DNA from: Eubacteriales bacterium
Lineage (GTDB): Bacteria > Bacillota > Clostridia > Christensenellales > CAG-138
Assembly: GCA_028701165.1 (NCBI GenBank)
Contig: JAQVRG010000100.1
Coordinates: 1-6,083, forward strand
Direction: 5' to 3'
DNA: 6,083 nt
Both the position numbers and the translations under genes were made by a program. The notes under the pieces are model-generated. The model was not told the DNA's origin, ran no database searches, and was given only the letters and a program-made list of their open reading frames with translations. This document shows, piece by piece, positions 1 through 4,804 of the stretch (positions within the stretch are counted from its first letter, which is position 1; each line of letters starts with the position of its first letter).

Positions 1-38
1 AGTGTATGGCAACGCTTTTTGCAACCATGAAGTTCAAT

Positions 39-66
39 AAAAGCCGTTCGCTTTGCGACGGCTTTT
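39..66 (-). terminator. Rho-independent terminator of the DUF1538/P-II-like operon, possibly bidirectional
   Basis: The stem pairs AAAAGCCG (39-46) with CGGCTTTT (59-66). It continues as TCGC/GCGA around a TTT loop, with one bulged T. Read on the minus strand it lies 18 bases after the stop codon of the P-II-like gene and ends in TTTTATT, as an intrinsic terminator should. The A-run on the other side means it could also stop a plus-strand transcript entering from the left, but no gene end can be assigned in bases 1-38. Confidence 0.8.
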
Positions 67-84
67 ACGCTATGCGGGCGCTGT

Positions 85-771
85 TTATTCTTCCTCCTGT
101 ATCGGGATGCTAAGTCCGGCTGTTTGATCTACAGGAAGCGAAAAGGCTACGGTATGCGCCGGTGAATCTACGCCCGCTTTATCTATAATCGCGCGCAGCA
201 CGTCGTTTCGTTTGGAGGCGGGAACAACCAGATAAATATGCTCCTTCTCCTCGGCAATGGAGACGCCGAAGAATTTCATGCCGGGGTTCGCGCCAATCTC
301 CTTGGCGTAAATTAACGTCCCGCCGGAAGCGCCCGCGGAACGCGACGCCTCCAGCACCAGCTCCGACTGCCCCTTATCCGAGATCGCAATAATAAGAGAA
401 TATGGGTGATCCTTCATTTCGTTTACCTCTCCTTCCTGAATCAAACGGTCGCCGCAAAGATAATGAAGCGCCGACGTGCCGCTTATGCCGTCTACATTGA
501 CGGTCAAAGCGATGCCGCTATTGGGGGCGTCGATACGCATTTCGCTTACCGCGCGGCGCATCAGCGTGCGCGCGCTTTGCCGGGAAACGAGGGTGGAGAG
601 CAGGATTTTTTCTTTTGCTTCCAACCCGAGAAGATCCAACGTTTTTTCCTTGGCGGCGCCTTGGCAGAGGGAGCCGAATACCGTACCCGCGCCGTTTCTT
701 GTGAGAAAGTCGATGTAGGCTTCACTTTGATCGCGGCGGGCGACGAGTAACAACCATCGAAAAGCGTTCAT
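85..771 (-). CDS. P-II-like (GlnB/CutA-fold) regulatory protein with two tandem domains
   Basis: This 228-residue soluble protein has no signal peptide or membrane segment. It appears to contain two P-II-like ferredoxin-fold domains. The first (about residues 4-110) has strand RWLLLVARR, a helix, then a glycine turn GAGTVFG (27-33). The second (about 122-220) has YSLIIAISDKG, a helix, GASGGTLIYAKE (147-158), then EEKEHIYLVVPASKRNDVLRAI. In P-II proteins the segment after the first helix carries the G-x-T-V turn leading into the T-loop, which fits both copies. Proteins of this kind are often encoded beside DUF1538 membrane proteins, as here. The start codon overlaps the stop of the upstream gene (ATGA), and GAGGAGG lies 7 bases before the ATG, so translation is probably coupled. 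The likely role is to sense a small ligand (a nucleotide or ion) and gate the partner transporter. The ligand is unknown and the canonical P-II nucleotide-binding signature is not obvious. Fold assignment is fairly secure; function is inferred. Confidence 0.75.
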   Translation of the reverse strand: MNAFRWLLLVARRDQSEAYIDFLTRNGAGTVFGSLCQGAAKEKTLDLLGLEAKEKILLSTLVSRQSARTLMRRAVSEMRIDAPNSGIALTVNVDGISGTSALHYLCGDRLIQEGEVNEMKDHPYSLIIAISDKGQSELVLEASRSAGASGGTLIYAKEIGANPGMKFFGVSIAEEKEHIYLVVPASKRNDVLRAIIDKAGVDSPAHTVAFSLPVDQTAGLSIPIQEEE

Positions 772-2300
772 TCCGTATCCTCCTCAAAAGTAATGATCTG
801 ATCCTTCTGCTCCGTGTCTTTATGCGGCTGCACGGCCTTTTGCGAGCGCAGCTTAAAGACGAGGCCCATGACTTGGATGGTGATAAGCGGCGTCATAGCG
901 ACCATGGCGACAACGCCGAAGGCGTCTACCGCCACATTGCCGCCCACGGCTGTGCACAAGCCCATTGCAAGCGGCAGCAGGAAGGTGGCGGTCATGGGGC
1001 CAGAGGCTACGCCGCCCGAATCGAAGGCAATAGAGGTAAAGATGGGCGGCACGAAAAAGCTCAAAAGCAGAGAGAGAGCGTAGCCCGGGATCAAAAGATA
1101 CAGGATGGGCAGACCCGTAAGCACGCGCATCATGGCCAGCCCCACCGATACGGCGACGCCGATGGAGAGGCTCAAACCCATGGCCTTATGCGGAATGGCG
1201 CCGGACGTCATTTCCTCGACCTGTTTATTGAGCACATGCACAGCGGGCTCGGCGCTGACGATAAAATATCCTATGATCATGCCGATGGGTATGATGATCC
1301 AATTTTGCGTTAATCCGCCTATGCGCTGCCCTACATAATTACCCAGAGGCATGAAGCCGACATTGGCGCCCGTAAGGAATATCACAAGCCCGAGATAGGT
1401 GTAGAGCATGCCGAAGCCGATGCGCACAAGCTCGGTTTTGGGGATGCGCAGCTTCACGAAATGAAAGAGCAGGAAAAACAGCGCGATCGGGAGAAGCGCG
1501 ATTGCCACCTCCTTGAAATATGAGGGGAACGCGGTGGCGAAAAGCCTCCACAGCTCTCGGGAATTTTCGATATCCGGCACGGATACGGGGGTATATGCAC
1601 CGCCGCCGGTACGATAAAACATACCCAGTAAAAGCACGGCAAGGATCGGGCCTATGGAGCAGAGGGCGACTAAGCCAAAGCTGTCCTCCTGTGCGCTTTC
1701 GTCGCTGCGGCTCATAGCAACGCCCACGCCCAGCGCCATGATAAAGGGTACAGTCATGGGGCCGGTGGTAACGCCGCCGGAGTCGAAGGCGGTGGAAAGG
1801 TATTCCCTGGGGACGAAGCGAGCCAGCATGAAAACGAGCAAATAGAAGCCGATCAGCAGGTATTGCAGCGGTATGCGCAGGAAGATACGGAGCATCGAAA
1901 GGACTAAAAACACGCCGACCCCCGCCGACACGGCGCCTATGATCACGGCGTTGGGAATGTTGGGCACCTGCTGGGCAAGCACATGCAGATCCGGTTCGGA
2001 GATGGTGATCATGACGCCCACCACAAGGCTGATGGCAACAATGATCCACATGCTGCGGGAACGGGATACGGCGGAACCAATATATTCGCCGATCGGGGTC
2101 ATGGCAAGATCGGTTCCTAAGGTGAAAAGCCCCATGCCCACGATAAGAAGGATGGTGCCTACGACAAAGGACATCAGGATGCTGTTAGGCACCGGCACGA
2201 TGCTAAAGCACAGCAGAAAGAGGATGATGGCGACGGGCATGACGGATTTCAGGGCTTCGGCAAGCTTTTCCATCAGGATCGTATTATGAGATAAATTCAT
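768..2300 (-). CDS. DUF1538 family integral membrane protein, two-repeat form (putative cation/proton antiporter)
   Basis: This 510-residue polytopic membrane protein has many hydrophobic segments of about 20 residues (for example 21-40, 44-62, 85-101, 118-140, 146-161, 208-227, 264-282, 297-311, 334-349, 375-391, 397-417, 461-482). It is an internal duplication with matching motifs about 250 residues apart. MGLFTLGTDLAMTPIGEYIG (56-75) mirrors LVIFLTGANVGFMPLGNYVG (305-324). SEPDLHVLAQQV (101-112) mirrors AEPAVHVLNKQV (350-361). AFDSGGVTTGPMT (171-183) mirrors AFDSGGVASGPMT (425-437). These acidic motifs inside membrane segments suggest an inverted-repeat-like transporter core. From memory, two separate DUF1538 proteins of Halomonas (UmpA and UmpB) were reported to act together as a Na+(Li+,K+)/H+ antiporter; a single fused protein with both halves would fit that. 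The reading frame stays open to 2414, but I chose the ATG at 2300. It has AGGAGG 12 bases upstream, and the only good promoter lies inside the longer version. The tail (about 486-510) is hydrophilic and acidic. The transported ion is not known from the sequence. Confidence 0.85.
   Translation of the reverse strand: MNLSHNTILMEKLAEALKSVMPVAIILFLLCFSIVPVPNSILMSFVVGTILLIVGMGLFTLGTDLAMTPIGEYIGSAVSRSRSMWIIVAISLVVGVMITISEPDLHVLAQQVPNIPNAVIIGAVSAGVGVFLVLSMLRIFLRIPLQYLLIGFYLLVFMLARFVPREYLSTAFDSGGVTTGPMTVPFIMALGVGVAMSRSDESAQEDSFGLVALCSIGPILAVLLLGMFYRTGGGAYTPVSVPDIENSRELWRLFATAFPSYFKEVAIALLPIALFFLLFHFVKLRIPKTELVRIGFGMLYTYLGLVIFLTGANVGFMPLGNYVGQRIGGLTQNWIIIPIGMIIGYFIVSAEPAVHVLNKQVEEMTSGAIPHKAMGLSLSIGVAVSVGLAMMRVLTGLPILYLLIPGYALSLLLSFFVPPIFTSIAFDSGGVASGPMTATFLLPLAMGLCTAVGGNVAVDAFGVVAMVAMTPLITIQVMGLVFKLRSQKAVQPHKDTEQKDQIITFEEDTE
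779..785 (-). promoter_or_regulatory. Ribosome binding site of the P-II-like gene, inside the end of the DUF1538 gene
   Basis: GAGGAGG on the minus strand sits 7 bases before the ATG at 771. It lies within the last codons of the membrane protein (the EEDT region). With the 4-base ATGA overlap, this fixes the start of the P-II-like gene and points to coupled, near-stoichiometric translation. Confidence 0.8.
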
Positions 2301-2312
2301 GCGGCGCGGCAT

Positions 2313-2318
2313 CCTCCT
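2313..2318 (-). promoter_or_regulatory. Ribosome binding site that decides the DUF1538 start
   Basis: AGGAGG on the minus strand is 12 bases before the ATG at 2300. It directly abuts another in-frame ATG at 2312, which is too close to be used. A 12-base gap is somewhat long but workable. The next in-frame ATG downstream, at 2273, has no ribosome binding site. Confidence 0.7.
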
Positions 2319-2385
2319 CTCTTTGACGGGTTCACATGCGAACAAGCGTTGTGCGGCGCGCAATTCCACATTGCTATTATTTTTT

Positions 2386-2414
2386 ATTATATAGGATATG
2401 CGCCTGCCAAACAA
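2386..2414 (-). promoter_or_regulatory. Sigma-A-type promoter of the DUF1538/P-II-like operon
   Basis: On the minus strand, TTGTTT (2414-2409) and a perfect TATAAT (2391-2386) are separated by exactly 17 bases. The expected transcription start is near 2379, giving a leader of about 79 bases. The -35 box matches the consensus at only three of six positions, so the promoter may be of moderate strength or activator-dependent. Confidence 0.65.
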
Positions 2415-2477
2415 TAGAAATCATATAAAAAGGCTGAAAGTGTCGCTTTCTTAACGCCGCAAGCCGAAAAAAACGCC

Positions 2478-2492
2478 CAAAGCAATGCTTTG
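2478..2492. repeat. 15-base perfect inverted repeat between divergent promoters
   Basis: CAAAGCA and TGCTTTG flank a single central A. A one-base centre cannot form a stable hairpin loop, so it fits a dimeric-protein operator better than an RNA structure. It lies 49 bases upstream of the plus promoter's -35 and 64 bases upstream of the minus promoter's -35. No regulator is encoded nearby to assign it to. Confidence 0.35.
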
Positions 2493-2540
2493 ATATAAAC
2501 GCGTTAGCACCGACGGTTTAGATCGATAGGGCATACGGAT

Positions 2541-2569
2541 TTGCCCGGTGCGTCCTCATCTGCTATAAT
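2541..2569 (+). promoter_or_regulatory. Sigma-A-type promoter of the lipoprotein gene with extended -10
   Basis: TTGCCC (2541-2546) and TATAAT (2564-2569) are 17 bases apart. The -10 is preceded by TGC, giving the extended TGnTATAAT form. The expected transcription start is near 2576, leaving a leader of about 33 bases before the ATG at 2609. Confidence 0.75.
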
Positions 2570-2608
2570 GATCAAAACCACTCTTGGTACAAGGATACGG
2601 AGGCGTTT

Positions 2609-3496
2609 ATGCAAACGGCAAAACGATCGATTATCATACTGCTTTCTATACTAACGTTGCTGGTATCGGCCTGCGCCGCGCCGGAACAGACGAACGGCGT
2701 GCCGCAGACGGAAGCGGTTGAAAGCGGCGCGACGGTGGGCGGGCCGATTACGGCCAAGGAGCTTGACGCGCTGCGCGAGGCGAATGAAACCGTCGCCGTT
2801 TATTTTATCGGAAAAAAGAGCAGCGAGATGGAATCCCTTCTTCAAGCGAATTTATCCGTACTCGTAACGGAATACGCGCCGCTTTTGCAATGCGGCTTTT
2901 ATACCATCCCCATCGACGATTATAAGGGCGCGAAGGACATACTTGGCGGCAATCTGTTCGGCGTGGCGCTTTTTCGCGGACAGGAGGCCGTGCTCTTATC
3001 GGGAGATTCCCGCAACGATATCAGCGTGGTGTTCAACCGTTTCTTTGAAAACGGTCTTGTCGCGCCCGACGATCACGGCTTGCCCATCGTAACCTATGAC
3101 AAGGTCAAGGCAATGATCGACGGCGGCGAGACCTTCCTTCTTTATATCGGCCGGGATACCTGTCCGCAGTGTAAGCTGTTTTCGCCGAATTTGGAAACCG
3201 CGCTCGAGGAAGCCGCGCTGCAAACGCCGCAGTACTATTTCTACACGCAGGATTATGAAACCGCCATCAATAACCGTGCAGAGGGCGCGCAGGAGCAATG
3301 GGACGGGATCAAGGCGGAGCTTGGCATTCGCGGCACGCCGTCGCTGCTGTTCTTTAAGGAAGGAAAACAATCGTCCTTTGAATCCTTCAATACGCTCTTT
3401 CCCGAGTTTGCGAAGTCCCCGGAGGAATTTGCCGAGTCCAACCGGAAATGCGTCGAAGCGCTGCGCGCGTGGCTGACGGAACGAGGCGCGAAGTAA
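2609..3496 (+). CDS. Thioredoxin-fold lipoprotein with a CPQC active site and a degenerate N-terminal repeat
   Basis: This 295-residue protein is exported and lipid-anchored. It has a basic start, a hydrophobic segment (7-19) and a lipobox VSAC with the modified cysteine at 22, then a low-complexity linker (about 23-45). The C-terminal domain (about 160-293) is thioredoxin-like: LLYIGRDTCPQCKLF with Cys185-Pro-Gln-Cys188, and GTPSLLFF with the expected cis-proline at 244. The N-terminal domain (about 48-150) resembles it: GKKSSEMESLLQANL (68-82) lines up with GRDTCPQCKLFSPNL (181-195), but both cysteines are replaced and no equivalent cis-proline is seen. GGAGG lies 5 bases before the ATG. 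The gene has its own promoter and terminator, so it is transcribed alone. A likely role is thiol-disulfide exchange at the outer face of the membrane. The C-terminal domain recalls thioredoxin-like bacteriocin-accessory proteins, but no bacteriocin gene is present. The partner is unknown. Confidence 0.8.
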   Translation: MQTAKRSIIILLSILTLLVSACAAPEQTNGVPQTEAVESGATVGGPITAKELDALREANETVAVYFIGKKSSEMESLLQANLSVLVTEYAPLLQCGFYTIPIDDYKGAKDILGGNLFGVALFRGQEAVLLSGDSRNDISVVFNRFFENGLVAPDDHGLPIVTYDKVKAMIDGGETFLLYIGRDTCPQCKLFSPNLETALEEAALQTPQYYFYTQDYETAINNRAEGAQEQWDGIKAELGIRGTPSLLFFKEGKQSSFESFNTLFPEFAKSPEEFAESNRKCVEALRAWLTERGAK

Positions 3497-3521
3497 CGCT
3501 ATCCGTAAGCGTTCTATCGTG

Positions 3522-3555
3522 CAGCCCGCCGCTTTTGCAAGCGGCGGGCTGTTTT
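3522..3555 (+). terminator. Rho-independent terminator of the lipoprotein gene
   Basis: A perfect 13-base-pair GC-rich stem (3522-3534 with 3539-3551) closes a TTGC loop and is followed by TTTT. It begins 25 bases after the TAA stop. It insulates the lipoprotein gene from the car promoter that starts about 40 bases further on. The T-run is short but the stem is very stable. A weak 6-bp repeat, AACGCT/AGCGTT (3495-3513), lies at the stop codon. Confidence 0.9.
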
Positions 3556-3590
3556 GCATCAAAAAAGTATGGCGGGCAAAATAATATTTA

Positions 3591-3600
3591 GCTTGCAAGC
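3591..3600. repeat. 10-base perfect palindrome over the car -35 box
   Basis: GCTTGCAAGC is its own reverse complement and covers the -35 element TTGCAA. An 8-base palindrome GTGTACAC (3605-3612) fills the spacer before the -10. Either could be an operator, but short palindromes also arise by chance. Confidence 0.3.
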
Positions 3601-3620
3601 CGGTGTGTACACTGTATAAT
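3593..3620 (+). promoter_or_regulatory. Sigma-A-type promoter of carAB
   Basis: TTGCAA (3593-3598) and a perfect TATAAT (3615-3620) are separated by 16 bases. The expected transcription start is near 3627, giving a leader of about 89 bases before carA. A second AT-rich box TATAAA (3636-3641) lacks a clear -35 partner. Confidence 0.7.
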
Positions 3621-3647
3621 AATGGATAGATAATGTATAAATATGCT
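3613..3647 (+). promoter_or_regulatory. Candidate tandem ArgR (ARG-box) operator at the car promoter
   Basis: TGTATAATAATGGA (3613-3626) and TGTATAAATATGCT (3634-3647) each match the pattern TGnATwwwwATnCA with one mismatch at a fixed position. Their centres are 21 bp apart, the spacing of paired ARG boxes in the well-studied E. coli operators. They overlap the -10 and the start of transcription, where ArgR would repress carAB when arginine is plentiful. The first box partly coincides with TATAAT, which inflates its score. No argR gene is in the window. Confidence 0.4.
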
Positions 3648-3650
3648 GTA

Positions 3651-3677
3651 ACGCAATGATATTATTGCCATTTGCGT
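3651..3677 (+). other. Possible alternative hairpins in the carA leader
   Basis: ACGCAA (3651-3656) can pair with TTGCGT (3672-3677). The nested GCAAT (3653-3657) can instead pair with ATTGC (3664-3668) around a 6-base loop. The two pairings share bases and exclude each other. Both are weak, and no T-run follows, so this is not a terminator-type attenuator. Confidence 0.2.
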
Positions 3678-3715
3678 ACGGCGTTGTATAAAGATTCACA
3701 TAGAAAGGAAAAGAG

Positions 3716-4804
3716 ATGGGAGAGACAGGCTATCTGGTTTTGGAAAACGGGCAAGCCTTTGCGGGCGAGCGCCGCGGCGCATGGCATGAGGTGAGCGGCG
3801 AGCTTGTTTTCACGACGGGCATGACGGGGTATTTGGAAACGCTTAGCGACCCAAGCTATTACGGGCAGATCGTCATGCAGACATTTCCCTTGATCGGCAA
3901 TTACGGCGTGATCCCCGCGGATTACGAAAGCGGCGCATCCCATGTTCGTGCTTATATTGCACGCGACATGTGCGATGCGCCTTCTAATTTTCGCGCGCAG
4001 GGCAAGCTGGAGGATTATCTGCTGGAACAGAACGTACCCGCGCTTACGGGCGTGGATACGCGGCGGCTGACGCGCATCGTGCGGGAGCACGGCGTGATGA
4101 ACGCGCGGCTGTGCGACAAGCCGATTCTTGATGCGGACGCGCTGGCGGCGCTGAAAGCCTATAGGGTGACAAACGCCGTAGAGAGCGTCACAACGGATAC
4201 GGAACAAACGGAGGGCAAGGGCGGGATGCGCGTGGTGCTTTGGGATTTCGGCGCGAAGCGCAACATCGCAAGATCGCTTTTGCGGCGCGGGCTTACGGTC
4301 GTGACGGCGCCCGCTTCCGCCACGGCGGAACGCATCATGGCGCTGCGTCCGGACGGCGTAATGCTTTCCAACGGCCCCGGCGATCCGGCGGAGAATGTTG
4401 GGATCATCGCCCAGATACAAAAGCTGTTCGGCGCGCGGATTCCCATATTCGGCATCTGCTTGGGACATCAAATGATGGCGCTTGCCTACGGCGCGCAAAC
4501 GGAAAAGCTCAAATACGGTCACCGCGGCGCGAACCAGCCCGTGTGCGAGACGGCTACGGGACGCGTATACATTACAAGCCAAAACCACGGCTATTGCGTC
4601 GTTGCGGATACTTTGCCAAAGGGCGCGCATGAAAGCTTCGCCAACGCAAACGACGGCACCTGCGAAGGGATCGAATATGAGGATTTCCCAGCCTTTTCCG
4701 TGCAGTTTCATCCCGAAGCCTGCGCGGGGCCGCAGGATACGGCGTTTCTATTTGACCGCTTCCATACCTGCATGAAGGAGGTGAAGGCCAATGCCGCGCG
4801 ATGA
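3716..4804 (+). CDS. carA: Carbamoyl-phosphate synthase small (glutaminase) subunit
   Basis: CarA hydrolyses glutamine and channels the ammonia to CarB for carbamoyl-phosphate synthesis, the shared precursor of arginine and pyrimidines. At 362 residues it has the usual length. The N-terminal CPSase small-chain domain (about 3-135) contains LVFTTGMTGYLETLSDPSYYGQ in two adjoining blocks (30-51), PLIGNYG (58-64) and GVDTRRLTR (112-120). The class I glutamine amidotransferase domain (about 171-355) has LSNGPGDP (217-224), the nucleophile elbow GICLGHQ with Cys248, TSQNHGYCV (287-295), and FHPEA with His332 and Glu334 completing the triad. All key residues are present. AAAGGA is 6 bases before the ATG. 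The end overlaps carB by 14 bases. Expression probably starts at the promoter at 3593-3620, perhaps under arginine control. No PyrR-type attenuator is visible, and nothing suggests a defect. Confidence 0.97.
   Translation: MGETGYLVLENGQAFAGERRGAWHEVSGELVFTTGMTGYLETLSDPSYYGQIVMQTFPLIGNYGVIPADYESGASHVRAYIARDMCDAPSNFRAQGKLEDYLLEQNVPALTGVDTRRLTRIVREHGVMNARLCDKPILDADALAALKAYRVTNAVESVTTDTEQTEGKGGMRVVLWDFGAKRNIARSLLRRGLTVVTAPASATAERIMALRPDGVMLSNGPGDPAENVGIIAQIQKLFGARIPIFGICLGHQMMALAYGAQTEKLKYGHRGANQPVCETATGRVYITSQNHGYCVVADTLPKGAHESFANANDGTCEGIEYEDFPAFSVQFHPEACAGPQDTAFLFDRFHTCMKEVKANAAR
4775..4783 (+). promoter_or_regulatory. Ribosome binding site of carB, inside carA
   Basis: AAGGAGGTG is a near-complete complement of the 16S rRNA 3' end. 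It lies 7 bases before the carB ATG at 4791, within codons KEVK of CarA. It fixes the carB start and suggests strong translation independent of, or coupled to, carA. Confidence 0.9.

Larger units (their letters stand above)
2301..2608. other. Divergent intergenic region between the DUF1538 operon and the lipoprotein gene
   Basis: No coding sequence is supported here. It holds, from left to right, the ribosome binding site and about 80-base leader of the minus-strand operon, its promoter (2386-2414), an AT-rich stretch, a 15-base inverted repeat (2478-2492), an 8-base palindrome AACGCGTT (2498-2505), and the promoter of the plus-strand lipoprotein gene (2541-2569). I recognise no known riboswitch in either leader. 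Confidence 0.7.

Noticed and set aside
1..38. End of an upstream gene at the left edge
   Set aside because: Two plus-strand frames stop at 28-30 and 38-40, just before the hairpin, which would fit a gene end. Fewer than 13 codons are visible, so no assignment is possible.
1339..2049. Second minus-strand frame (236 codons) inside the DUF1538 gene
   Set aside because: It overlaps the real gene out of frame. The translation is full of Arg, His, Cys and Pro and shows no membrane segments or family motifs.
2465..2492. Possible minus-strand attenuator: inverted repeat followed by a run of seven T
   Set aside because: The repeat has a one-base centre, so an RNA hairpin would lose several pairs. 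It is separated from the T-run by GGGCG, and it lies upstream of the operon's promoter, so it is unlikely to act in the operon transcript.
2996..3598. Minus-strand open frame (200 codons) opposite the lipoprotein gene
   Set aside because: It is antisense to a gene with signal peptide, lipobox and CPQC motif, and it begins beyond the strong terminator hairpin. There is no supporting ribosome site or family similarity.
3556..3715. Riboswitch, T-box or PyrR element before carA
   Set aside because: No T-box sequence, no conserved riboswitch core and no intrinsic terminator can be found in the leader.
3662..4711. Long minus-strand open frame (349 codons) opposite carA
   Set aside because: It is antisense to a clearly intact carA with all catalytic residues. 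Its translation is rich in Arg, His and Ala, as expected for a shadow of GC-biased codons, and has no recognisable family or ribosome binding site.
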